Part shown: in pieces, positions 56,454 to 64,000 of the stretch
Position numbering within the stretch: position 1 is the stretch's first letter
Layout: the number at the start of each line of letters is the position of its first letter
Assembly (NCBI RefSeq): GCF_900215375.1
Contig: NZ_OBEF01000018.1
Span: 1 to 64,000, forward strand
Source: Enterobacter sp. CC120223-11
GTDB lineage: Bacteria > Pseudomonadota > Gammaproteobacteria > Enterobacterales > Enterobacteriaceae
Direction of reading: 5' to 3'
DNA length: 64,000 bases
Program-made: the position numbers and the translations under genes
Notes under the pieces: generated by a model
Seen by the model: the letters and a program-made list of their open reading frames with translations, nothing else
The model's database searches: none
What the model was told of the DNA's origin: nothing

Positions 56454-57821
56454 ATGACAGACAACGATTTCACCCAACGGCCTGCCGATGCTCTGCCAGC
56501 GGGTTACCGTTTTGAAGAGTTCGAGATTCAGGATGTCCTTGACGCCAGCAATGACAACATCGTTTACCGGGCCCAGGATCATCAGTTAGGCAGGCAGGTT
56601 GCCATCCGCGAATTTCTGCCTCGTACGCTGACTATTCGCAGCGACAGCCAGCGCCTTATGCCGCGCAGCAAGCAGGATCAGCCCGCCTTCCGCGCTGGGC
56701 TGGATGGCTTTATTCACGAAGCACGCCAGCTTGCATGCCTGAACCATCCGAACGTGGTGCAAATACTGCGTTTCTGGACATATAACGAAACCGCCTACGC
56801 CGCGACGCCCGTTTACAGCGGCATGAGCCTGGCAGATCTTTTACAGCACCACCCTGAACGTATCAACGAAGCCTGGCTCCGCCGGATGCTACCGATGCTC
56901 TGTGGCGCGCTGGCGGCACTGCATGAGAAAGGCTTTATTCACTGCCGGCTGTCGCTGAATGCAATCCAGATCCAGGACAACGGTCTGCCGCTGCTGCTCG
57001 AATTTGGCGCACTGCGCCAGGCGAGTGAAAACGGTGAGGTGAATAAGATGCTGCTCCACCCGGGCTTTACGCCGCTGGAACAGTATTCGGACGATGTGGA
57101 TAATCCGCCTGGCCCATGGACCGATATCTATTCGCTCGGCGCCATCCTCTATACGCTCATCACCGGTAATCGCCCGCCGACCAGCGTAGCGCGCAGCATT
57201 CAGGATAACTGCGAGCCCCTGACGCAAAACCCGCCTGAAGGCTACTCTCCGACGTTGTTGGCGGCCATCGACCGCTCCCTGGCGCTACGGCCGGAAGACA
57301 GACCGCAAAGTATCGAAGAGTTTATCACGCTTGCCGGGATCGCTCTGAACGACACAGGGCTGTCTCAGCCCGTGCACCAGCCGGGATCGATGCTGATCCC
57401 CATCGAACAGAGTGAGCCTGAAGAGTCAGCAGTTGATCCCTGGTGGAAAGCGCATCGCACCGCGCTGCAAACCGCTGCGGGCGTAGTGGTTGGCCTGGTG
57501 GCTGGCGCTCTTATTTTTGGTCGAAGCAGCTCTTCACCCGTGTCGCAGAGCCCATCCACGCCCGGCGAAACGGTGACATCTTCGGCAAAAACGGCCCCAG
57601 CGGCCTCTGCGCCCTCCCGCATCTATCTTCGCGTGAAGGACGGTGACGAGTTTATGGTCAACGGAAAAGTGCAGAAAATGCCAAACCCGGTCAACGGCTA
57701 CGTCACCCTGCAGTTGACGCCAGGCCAGTATGAGATAACCGTTCGTAACGGCGAGCAGTCACGCAGCGTCACCTTAACCGTCGATAAACCGGGGACGTGG
57801 CTGCTCGATCCGCAGCCTTAA
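56454..57821 (+). CDS. Membrane-anchored protein pseudokinase
   Basis: This 455-residue protein is similar over residues ~15-300 to the Ser/Thr kinases associated with type VI secretion loci. The Gly-rich loop is replaced by DASNDN (30-35). The VAIK Lys is Arg52. HRD is His-Cys-Arg (163-165). The catalytic-loop Asn is Ala170. DFG is Glu-Phe-Gly (183-185). A transmembrane helix lies at ~341-356, with a Ser/Pro linker and a small beta domain (~390-455, PEGA-like) predicted in the periplasm. ATP phosphotransfer is unlikely; a signalling scaffold role is inferred. Last of the three-gene cassette. Confidence 0.82.
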   Translation: MTDNDFTQRPADALPAGYRFEEFEIQDVLDASNDNIVYRAQDHQLGRQVAIREFLPRTLTIRSDSQRLMPRSKQDQPAFRAGLDGFIHEARQLACLNHPNVVQILRFWTYNETAYAATPVYSGMSLADLLQHHPERINEAWLRRMLPMLCGALAALHEKGFIHCRLSLNAIQIQDNGLPLLLEFGALRQASENGEVNKMLLHPGFTPLEQYSDDVDNPPGPWTDIYSLGAILYTLITGNRPPTSVARSIQDNCEPLTQNPPEGYSPTLLAAIDRSLALRPEDRPQSIEEFITLAGIALNDTGLSQPVHQPGSMLIPIEQSEPEESAVDPWWKAHRTALQTAAGVVVGLVAGALIFGRSSSSPVSQSPSTPGETVTSSAKTAPAASAPSRIYLRVKDGDEFMVNGKVQKMPNPVNGYVTLQLTPGQYEITVRNGEQSRSVTLTVDKPGTWLLDPQP

Positions 57822-57840
57822 GATGACGTCTATCACGCAG

Positions 57841-57870
57841 GCCCGGTCAGGCGTAATCGCCTCCGGGCAC
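57841..57870. repeat. Single REP-like hairpin
   Basis: GCCCGG-TCAGGCG-TAAT-CGCC-TCCGGGC between the convergent pseudokinase and NCS1 genes. It probably serves as a 3'-end structure. Confidence 0.6.
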
Positions 57871-57879
57871 TGCATGACA

Positions 57880-59304
57880 TCAAGGGAAAATCGTTTCCTT
57901 TGGTAGCGCCCGGCGGTCAAAACGACGCAGCGCTAAATACAACCCTGCCGTACCAAACCAGCCGATAATCCATGACACGTCATTCCCTGCAAACAGCCAG
58001 GTCAGCGATCCGTGAAAGAGTGGGTTTTCGATAAACGGCAACTGAATCAGCACGCCGATGACGTACACGCCAATGCCCACCCCATTCCAGTAGCCGTAGC
58101 GGCCTTTCGGGTCGAACAGCGCAGGAATATCCACCGCCTTGCGGGAAATCAGATAATAGTCAGACAGGCTAATGGCGCTCCACGGCACGAAAAAGGCCAG
58201 CAGGAACAGCAGGAAGTGGGTGAAGTGTTTGAGGAATGCCGGTTCGCTCAGAAGCGCAATCACGCAGGAGATCGCCACCATCAGAACCACGAAAATCACA
58301 CGGTACGTCTGGCTCAGCGTCACCTGCTGGCGAAAGCCTGACACAATAGTCGTGAGCGACATAAAGCTGCCGTAGGCATTAAGCGTGGTGAAGGTGATTT
58401 TGCCAAAGCAGATGGCGAAATAGATAACCATCGCCATAACTTCATTTTTGCCAAGCCCGACGATATAGCTCACCTCATGCCCCGGAAACGCACTTCCGGC
58501 AATCGCTGCGGCGATCACCCCAAGCGTCATAGAAGCCTGAGTACCCAGCACCGTGCCGCTGAACACGGCGAAGAACGTTTTCCTGCCGGAGACGTTGCGC
58601 GGCAGATAGCGGGAGTAATCGGACACGTAAGGGCAGAAAGCGATTTGCCACGATGACGACAGCGACACCGCCAGCAGGAAGTTTGCCAGCGTGAAGTGGC
58701 TGTTCTGCGCCAGTGCGGTGAAGTCTGCCGCCATCAGCAGCGAGACAAACAGCCAGGCAAACGCCAGCACGCCGACGATGCTCGCCACTTTGCCAAGCTT
58801 ATGGATGACTTTGTAGCCGAGCACGGCGATAACGATAATGATCGCGCTGAAGACGATCATCCCGGCTTCGTTGCTGACCGACAGCAGTCTCGCCATTGCC
58901 TGCCCCGCCAGCACCGTGCCGCTGGCAGAAAAGCCCACGTACATCACGCACACCAGCGCCAGAGGGATCACTGCGCCAAACACGCCAAACTGCGCACGGC
59001 TGATGATCATCTGCGGCAGGCCGAGGCGCGGGCCCTGCAACGCGTGCAGCGACATCACCGCCGCGCCCAGAATTTGCCCGACCAGCAGGCCGATAAGCGA
59101 CCACACCACGTCGCCACCGAGCACCACCGCCAGCGCGCCAGTGACGATAGCCGTTATCTGTAAATTCCCGCCAAACCAGAGCGTGAACTGGCTGAAGACG
59201 TGGCCGTGCCGTTCGCTGTCCGGAATGTAGTCAATGGAGCGCGTCTCGCTGATACGCCCTTTACTGCTGCCTGCCCGTTCGTCCGTCGATGAAAATGAAG
59301 ACAT
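57880..59304 (-). CDS. NCS1-family permease (cytosine/purine/allantoin type)
   Basis: This 474-residue protein has about 12 hydrophobic helices with NCS1 features: FTLWFGGNLQITAIVTGAL in helix 1, ISRAQFGVFGAVIP near 100, and FCPYVSDYSRYLP in the middle. The family carries nucleobases, hydantoins and related heterocycles. It lies 7 bases after the lyase gene and is the last gene of the operon. An imidazole or thioimidazole compound is the likely substrate given the lyase. The ATG at 59304 follows GTGAGG. Confidence 0.88.
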   Translation of the reverse strand: MSSFSSTDERAGSSKGRISETRSIDYIPDSERHGHVFSQFTLWFGGNLQITAIVTGALAVVLGGDVVWSLIGLLVGQILGAAVMSLHALQGPRLGLPQMIISRAQFGVFGAVIPLALVCVMYVGFSASGTVLAGQAMARLLSVSNEAGMIVFSAIIIVIAVLGYKVIHKLGKVASIVGVLAFAWLFVSLLMAADFTALAQNSHFTLANFLLAVSLSSSWQIAFCPYVSDYSRYLPRNVSGRKTFFAVFSGTVLGTQASMTLGVIAAAIAGSAFPGHEVSYIVGLGKNEVMAMVIYFAICFGKITFTTLNAYGSFMSLTTIVSGFRQQVTLSQTYRVIFVVLMVAISCVIALLSEPAFLKHFTHFLLFLLAFFVPWSAISLSDYYLISRKAVDIPALFDPKGRYGYWNGVGIGVYVIGVLIQLPFIENPLFHGSLTWLFAGNDVSWIIGWFGTAGLYLALRRFDRRALPKETIFP

Positions 59305-59311
59305 GGATGCC

Positions 59312-60811
59312 TCACCAGAATGTCGGTTGATGATGTTTGAGGGTGGCCACGGCCTTGCTGATTTCCGGGGCCAGCCAGCGGTCGTCTTCCCATGACGCGA
59401 CGGCTTCACGCAGCAGCGTCAGGCTGTTACGCGTCGCCGGGGCCAGCTTCTCTTTGCCGTGAAAATCCAGAGCCTGCGCTGCCAGCAGGTATTCAATGCC
59501 GATGATGTGGTAGAGATTTGCCAGCAGCCGTTGCAGCTTCAGCGCGCTGCCGGTGCCGAGGCTCAAATGGTCCTCCTGCAACCCGGAGGTGACGAAATTG
59601 TCGAGCACCGCAGGCTGTGCCAGCTGCTTGTTTTCGCCACATAAGGAGGCTGCCACGTATTGGGCGATCATCATTCCCGAATTGACGCCAGGCTTTGCCA
59701 CCAGAAACGCAGGCAGGCCGCTCACCAGCGGGTTCACCAGCCGATCCAGACGGCGCTCGGCCATGCTGCCAATCTCCGCCATTGCAATCGCCAGCAGATC
59801 GCAGGCCATCGCCACCGATTCACCATGTGGGTTTGCCTGAGACACCACGCGCCAGTTTTCCGGCGTGCCAAGCACCAGCGGGTTATCGGTGCAGGCGTTC
59901 AGCTCCGTTTCAACCTGGATCCGCGCATGGTCGAACTGATCGCGACAGGCACCGTGCACCTGCGGCATGGATCGCAGGCTCAGCGCATCCTGGGTGCGCA
60001 CGCCGACGCTTTCCGCCAGCAGCGGGCTGTCGGCAAGCAGGTTCCGCAGCCTTGCGCCGCTGTACTGAATGCCCGGGCTTGCCTTGAGCGCTAAAATTTC
60101 TTCATCGAAAGCGACAAGCTGCCCACGCAGGGCCTCAAAGCTCATCGCGCCAGTGACATCGGCCCAGCCGAGCAGATGCTGCGCATCGTCCAGCGCCAGG
60201 CAGGCCATGCCGGTCATGCACGGCGTGCCGTTGACCAGGCTCAGGCCCTCTTTCGCGCCAGGATTAATCGGCTTCAGCCCGGCATCGGCCAGCGCCTTAA
60301 ATGCAGGGACTTTTTCGCCACGCCAGACAACGTCGCCCACGCCCATCAGCGCGAGGCCAATGTGCGCCATATGCGAGAGATAGCCGACCGAACCCTGCGA
60401 AGGCACCATCGGCGTGATCTGCTGATTGAGGAACGCCAGCAGTTGATCGACTGTCGAGAGCGAAATCCCGGATTTTCCGTGGCTGTAGTTCGCTATCGCC
60501 GCGCACATAATGGCGCGGGTTTGCGCCTCATCGAGCAGTTCGCCGACACCGCAGGCATGGCTCAGCAGCGTATTGCGGGAGAGTTGCCCAAGCTGTTCTT
60601 CCGCCAGGCTGATGTTGCACAGCGCGCCGAGCCCGGTATTGACGCCGTATGCCACGTGGCCTGAAGAAACAATCAAATCGACGATTTTGCGGCCCTGCGC
60701 AATACGTTCGCGGGCGCTTTCGCTGAGGGTTAACGTCGCCTTGCCGCGCGCCACGCTCACAACATCCTGCCAGCGTAGCGGCTGGTCGCCCCACTCTACC
60801 GTTGCGTTCAC
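59312..60811 (-). CDS. MIO-less histidine ammonia-lyase homologue (possible ergothionase)
   Basis: This 499-residue HAL/PAL-superfamily protein has [10 protein letters not shown] (residues 55-64), [20 protein letters not shown] and [17 protein letters not shown]. The MIO cofactor of HAL forms from Ala-Ser-Gly in GSVGASGDLAPLAH. Here the same place reads [11 protein letters not shown] (140-150): the three residues are deleted with no other break. Ordinary histidine deamination is therefore unlikely. Ergothionase, which eliminates trimethylamine from ergothioneine, is a superfamily member without MIO. The start is GTG at 60811, overlapping the ABC ATPase stop (GTGA). Confidence 0.8.
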   Translation of the reverse strand: MNATVEWGDQPLRWQDVVSVARGKATLTLSESARERIAQGRKIVDLIVSSGHVAYGVNTGLGALCNISLAEEQLGQLSRNTLLSHACGVGELLDEAQTRAIMCAAIANYSHGKSGISLSTVDQLLAFLNQQITPMVPSQGSVGYLSHMAHIGLALMGVGDVVWRGEKVPAFKALADAGLKPINPGAKEGLSLVNGTPCMTGMACLALDDAQHLLGWADVTGAMSFEALRGQLVAFDEEILALKASPGIQYSGARLRNLLADSPLLAESVGVRTQDALSLRSMPQVHGACRDQFDHARIQVETELNACTDNPLVLGTPENWRVVSQANPHGESVAMACDLLAIAMAEIGSMAERRLDRLVNPLVSGLPAFLVAKPGVNSGMMIAQYVAASLCGENKQLAQPAVLDNFVTSGLQEDHLSLGTGSALKLQRLLANLYHIIGIEYLLAAQALDFHGKEKLAPATRNSLTLLREAVASWEDDRWLAPEISKAVATLKHHQPTFW

Positions 60812-61602
60812 AGCGACTGCTCCTTCTGGTAGTGGCTGGAGATAAACTGACGGAAACGCGGCGAGCCCTGTTCACCGAACAGATTGTCCGGCGAGCCTTC
60901 GCAGTCGATATTGCCCTGATGCATAAACACCACGCGGTTAGAAACGTGACGAGCAAAGCCCAGCTCGTGCGTGACCACCAGCATCGTGCGGCCCTCTTCT
61001 GCCAGGCTGCGCATCACCTTCAGCACTTCACCCACAAGCTCAGGATCCAGCGCGGAGGTCGGTTCATCAAACAGCATCACTTCCGGATCCATTGCCAGCG
61101 CACGAGCGATCGCCACGCGCTGCTGCTGGCCGCCGGAAAGCTGCGCCGGGTAATAATCTTTGCGGTTCAGCAGGCCAACGCGGTCGAGCAGCTGTTCCGC
61201 CTGCTCGATGCAATCTCGCTTGTTGCGTTTGAGGACGTAGTGCGGGCCTTCAATCACGTTCTGCAGCACCGTCATGTGCGACCAGAGGTTGAAGCTCTGG
61301 AAGACCATGCCGAGGCGCGAGCGCAGGTGTTCAATCTGCTTCGGGTTTGCCGCCAGGCGGTGCCCGCGTGCGTGCTGCTTCATTTCAATCGTTTCGCCGC
61401 CCACGCTCACCACGCCTGCATCGGGCGTTTCGAGCAGATTAATGCAGCGCAGCAGCGTGCTTTTCCCCGAGCCGCTGGCCCCGAGAATCGAAATCACATC
61501 GCCCTTGCGGGCCTCGATCGAGATGCCTTTCAGCACCTCCAGTTGGCCAAAGGACTTCTGAATACCGCTGACCGACAGGGTGACGGGTCGCAACTCTTGC
61601 AT
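60808..61602 (-). CDS. Polar-amino-acid ABC transporter, ATP-binding subunit (HisP-like)
   Basis: This 264-residue ATPase has Walker [10 protein letters not shown] (residues ~42-50), Q-loop [13 protein letters not shown], signature [15 protein letters not shown], Walker [13 protein letters not shown] and the switch His in VVTHELGFA. Closest in type to HisP/GlnQ. AAAGGAG precedes the ATG. It overlaps the lyase start by four bases, tying transport to the lyase. Confidence 0.93.
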   Translation of the reverse strand: MQELRPVTLSVSGIQKSFGQLEVLKGISIEARKGDVISILGASGSGKSTLLRCINLLETPDAGVVSVGGETIEMKQHARGHRLAANPKQIEHLRSRLGMVFQSFNLWSHMTVLQNVIEGPHYVLKRNKRDCIEQAEQLLDRVGLLNRKDYYPAQLSGGQQQRVAIARALAMDPEVMLFDEPTSALDPELVGEVLKVMRSLAEEGRTMLVVTHELGFARHVSNRVVFMHQGNIDCEGSPDNLFGEQGSPRFRQFISSHYQKEQSL

Positions 61603-61603
61603 G

Positions 61604-62335
61604 TTATTCTCCTTTGGTCGCAGGCTTCAGCGCGAGAGTGCGCGGGCTCTGGCGGGTGTGCGGCGTGAGACGACGCTCCAGCCACGCATAGAGCTGAACG
61701 ATAATAAAATTGAGGATCAGGTAGATGGCCGCAGCGCAGAGGAACACCTCCATGGTGCGGTAGGTGCGCTGAATGATCTGCTGCGCCACGCCGGTCACGT
61801 CCCAGACGGTGACGAGGCTCGCCAGCGCCGTCGATTTCACCAGCAGAATCGCTTCGGTAGAGTACGCCGGGAGCGCATAGCGCAGCATCACCGGGGCGAT
61901 AATGCGTCGCAGCAGCAGCCAACGCGACATGCCGCAGGCGCGCCCGGCCTCAATTTGCCCGGAGGGGATCGCCAGCAGGCCGCCGCGCAGAATTTCTGCC
62001 GTGTACGCCGCAGTGCAAAGCGAAAGCGCCAGCACCGCACAGATAAAAGGTTCGCGCAGCAGCGGCCACATAAAGCTGTGGCGGATCACGCCGAACTGCC
62101 CGAGGCCGTAATAGACCAGGAACAGCTGAATCATCAGCGGCGAGCCGCGAAATACCAGAATGTAGCCGCGTGCAAAACCGCTCAGCGCTCGCCATGAGCT
62201 CATGCGCATCGCCAGAATACCCAGCGCCAGCAGGCCGCCGAGCAGGAAGGCGCAGATAAACAGCCCGAGCGTGACCGGTAGCGCGGCGCTCAGTTTCAGA
62301 AACGTGTCGCTAAGAAAAGCTAAATCGATAGCCAT
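61604..62335 (-). CDS. Polar-amino-acid ABC transporter, permease (HisM-like)
   Basis: This 243-residue inner-membrane protein has about five helices and the HEAAQ-type coupling loop at [21 protein letters not shown], typical of His/Glu/Arg uptake permeases. AAGGAG precedes the ATG. Its stop is one base from the ATPase start. Confidence 0.92.
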   Translation of the reverse strand: MAIDLAFLSDTFLKLSAALPVTLGLFICAFLLGGLLALGILAMRMSSWRALSGFARGYILVFRGSPLMIQLFLVYYGLGQFGVIRHSFMWPLLREPFICAVLALSLCTAAYTAEILRGGLLAIPSGQIEAGRACGMSRWLLLRRIIAPVMLRYALPAYSTEAILLVKSTALASLVTVWDVTGVAQQIIQRTYRTMEVFLCAAAIYLILNFIIVQLYAWLERRLTPHTRQSPRTLALKPATKGE

Positions 62336-62344
62336 ATGCGCTCC

Positions 62345-63064
62345 TTAAGCCTGGGCTAGGGTACGGCGCTGCCAGGCGCGGTTCAGACGGGTTTCCGCTT
62401 TGGTAAACGCCCGGTTCGACAGCAGCGTCAGCAGCAGATAGCAGCCACCGCCAATCAGGTAGAACAGGAAGTAGTCGCGGGTCGAACCGGCGGCAATCTG
62501 GCTCGCGCGCATCAGCTCGACGATGCCAGTCACCGACACCAGCGCAGAGTCCTTCAGGCTCATCTGCCAGACGTTCGACAATCCCGGCAAGGCGTAGCGA
62601 AAAATCTGCGGCAGCATCACGCGCTGGAGAATGCGCCAGCGCGGCATGCCGATAGCCAGTGCCGCCTCCACTTCACCGGGAGATAACGCGAGGCGGGCCG
62701 CACGGTACACTTCTGCCTGGTAAGAAGCCGAAATCAGGCCAATCGCCAGCGCACCAATCAGAAACGGCGGCACTTCGATAAAGCCGTCGGCGCCAAACAT
62801 CTGGCCAATCAGCGACACCAGCCCGGAGCCTCCGAAGTAAAACAGGTAGATGATCAGCAGCTCAGGGATGCCACGAAACACCACGGAGTAAGCCGCGCCC
62901 AGCCAGCGGGCCGGAGCGTGCGAAGAGAGCTTCGCGGAGGCAATAAAGCCACCGACCACCGCGCCCACCAGCAGCGCGGCAGCGGAGAGCAACAGCGTGG
63001 TCAGCGTGGCGCTGAGAATGAGTATTCCCCAGCCGTCGTCGCCAAGACTTAACAGATTCAGCAT
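62345..63064 (-). CDS. Polar-amino-acid ABC transporter, permease (HisQ-like)
   Basis: This 239-residue inner-membrane protein has about five helices and the coupling loop VEAALAIGMPRWRILQRVMLPQ. It pairs with the following permease to form the heterodimeric channel. GCGAGG precedes the ATG. It lies 12 bases after the binding-protein gene. Confidence 0.92.
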   Translation of the reverse strand: MLNLLSLGDDGWGILILSATLTTLLLSAAALLVGAVVGGFIASAKLSSHAPARWLGAAYSVVFRGIPELLIIYLFYFGGSGLVSLIGQMFGADGFIEVPPFLIGALAIGLISASYQAEVYRAARLALSPGEVEAALAIGMPRWRILQRVMLPQIFRYALPGLSNVWQMSLKDSALVSVTGIVELMRASQIAAGSTRDYFLFYLIGGGCYLLLTLLSNRAFTKAETRLNRAWQRRTLAQA

Positions 63065-63076
63065 CAGAAACCTCGC

Positions 63077-63922
63077 TTATGGCGTGACGTCGGCTTTAAA
63101 CCATTTTTCACTCAGCTTTTTCACCGTGCCGTCGGCGAGCGCGGCCTGGATTGCGGCGTCCAGTTTGGCCTTCAGATCAGCATCTGCCGGACGTACGCCC
63201 ATGGCCTCGCCTTCGCCCCAGATGGGGCCTGCCAGTTGCGGACCGCTGAAGGTGAGATTGCTGTTTTCCGGGCGGGCGAGAGTGGAGTTGGCGAAGGTGA
63301 TGTCGTCAAACACCGCGTCAATGCGTTCGGACTGCAAATCCAGAATCGCATCGGCGGAGCTGTTATATTCGCGGATGTCCGCCACGTCCTTGAAGTACTT
63401 GTCGATAAATGGCGTGTAGACCGTACCCGAGGCAATGCCGATGGTTTTGCCCTTCAGCGCGGCCTTCAGCGGGGCGATAGCGGCCTGAATTTCTTTTTCG
63501 TCATCGTGCAGCTTGATGGCCGGCGCAGGCGGCAGCAGGTTGCCCTTCACGGTGATAAACGACGCAGGCGTGGCGGCGTAAGGCACGGTGAAACTGACCA
63601 CTTTTTTGCGCTCTGGCGTGATGACAATCGCATCCATGATCACGTCATATTTGCCCGCGTTCAGCCCGGCAATCATTCCGTCCCAGTTCTGCACCACCAG
63701 CTTGCACTGAATGCCCATGCGCTTGCAGAGATCGACCATCAGCTCTGGCTCAAAGCCGCTCAGCTTACCGCCCGGCAGCGTCAGGTTCCACGGCTCGTAT
63801 CCGCCTTCGGTGGCGATAGTTATCGAACTCCACTCCTTCGCCTGCACGCCCGCGGCGCTCAGCAAGAGCCCTGAAAACAGAGTGGTCAGACAGATCCCGC
63901 GAAATGTGGTGCGCTGCTTCAT
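63077..63922 (-). CDS. Periplasmic substrate-binding protein (SBP_bac_3, HisJ/ArgT type)
   Basis: This ~281-residue protein has a signal peptide (cleavage near GVQAKE) and a family 3 binding fold: ITIATEGGYEPWNLTLPGGKLSGFEPELMVDLC and YDVIMDAIVITPERKKVVSFT. The usual Arg of the amino-acid carboxylate site is expected just after the ITPERK segment. Ligand unknown; from context a histidine derivative. The ATG at 63922 follows AGGAG. First gene of the six-gene operon. Confidence 0.92.
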   Translation of the reverse strand: MKQRTTFRGICLTTLFSGLLLSAAGVQAKEWSSITIATEGGYEPWNLTLPGGKLSGFEPELMVDLCKRMGIQCKLVVQNWDGMIAGLNAGKYDVIMDAIVITPERKKVVSFTVPYAATPASFITVKGNLLPPAPAIKLHDDEKEIQAAIAPLKAALKGKTIGIASGTVYTPFIDKYFKDVADIREYNSSADAILDLQSERIDAVFDDITFANSTLARPENSNLTFSGPQLAGPIWGEGEAMGVRPADADLKAKLDAAIQAALADGTVKKLSEKWFKADVTP

Positions 63923-63990
63923 GATGATTCTCCTGATTTCATTAGCGTGTTTCATGCTGTGCGGCATGGCGTGCAACAAATGACAGAACA

Positions 63991-64000
63991 TGTATATACA
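63991..64000. promoter_or_regulatory. HutC/GntR-type operator at the window edge
   Basis: TGTATATACA is a perfect palindrome that fits the GntR/HutC-subfamily core GT-N-TA-N-AC. It lies 69 bases upstream of the binding-protein ATG, where an operator of the operon would be. HutC controls histidine utilisation genes in other bacteria. The motif may extend past the window. Confidence 0.5.

Noticed and set aside
54945-57821. Calling this a type VI secretion cluster
   Set aside because: Only a kinase homologue and two accessory envelope proteins are present; no sheath, tube, baseplate or membrane-complex genes are in the window.
59312-60811. Simple annotation as histidine ammonia-lyase HutH
   Set aside because: The Ala-Ser-Gly needed for the MIO cofactor is absent and no other hut gene is adjacent.

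Overview
The window is chromosomal DNA of an Enterobacteriaceae member close to Enterobacter. The first ~32.8 kb follows the E. coli order from the nar region through cha, kdsA, hemA, prs and ychF: narGHJI, narK, narXL, ychO, ychN, chaC, chaA, kdsA, sirB1, prmC, prfA, hemA, lolB, ispE, prs, dauA, ychH, pth, ychF. Many of these proteins have the same length as their E. coli counterparts. The iac/cat block in an Enterobacter-like background resembles what is known from Enterobacter soli, but the species cannot be fixed from this sequence alone.

Layout. 1-270: tRNA-Tyr-like 3' end and REP elements. 271-1718: Lrp-type regulator and divergent EamA exporter. 1719-12897: anaerobic nitrate respiration, i.e. 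reductase (narGHJI), nitrate/nitrite transporter (narK) and sensor/regulator (narXL), with clear FNR and NarL sites. 12894-21978: ychO, a PEBP-family protein, ychN, a chemoreceptor with a textbook sigma-28 promoter, a DUF1883-type gene, chaC, a broken chaB, chaA, kdsA and sirB1. 22057-32787: translation, haem, isoprenoid, PRPP and transport housekeeping genes. 32943-39025: genes not adjacent to ychF in E. coli, namely a PEP-mutase-family protein overlapping an Ada protein, yajD, yaiL, an RluA-family pseudouridine synthase and a YdeP-type molybdoenzyme.

39106-52514 is a complete indole-3-acetic acid (auxin) catabolic locus: iacH-A-B-I-C-D-E-F-G, a transporter and catB-C-A in one leftward run, with a MarR regulator (iacR) and a divergent MFS transporter. 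The iac enzymes take IAA to catechol, and catABC opens the ring and feeds the beta-ketoadipate route.

52546-54615 holds a DJ-1/AraC regulator and an extra GAPDH. 54945-57821 is a three-gene envelope cassette: an SH3-like lipoprotein, an unrecognised exported protein and a membrane-anchored protein kinase homologue whose catalytic residues are all replaced. 57880-63922 is a six-gene leftward operon: polar-amino-acid-type ABC transporter, a histidine ammonia-lyase homologue precisely lacking the Ala-Ser-Gly that forms the MIO cofactor, and an NCS1 permease. A HutC-type operator lies at the window edge. I infer uptake and deamination of a histidine betaine such as ergothioneine rather than histidine itself.

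The observations most worth following are the MIO-less lyase operon with its operator, the pseudokinase cassette, the iac/cat locus, and two in-place gene remnants (chaB, and probably sirB2).
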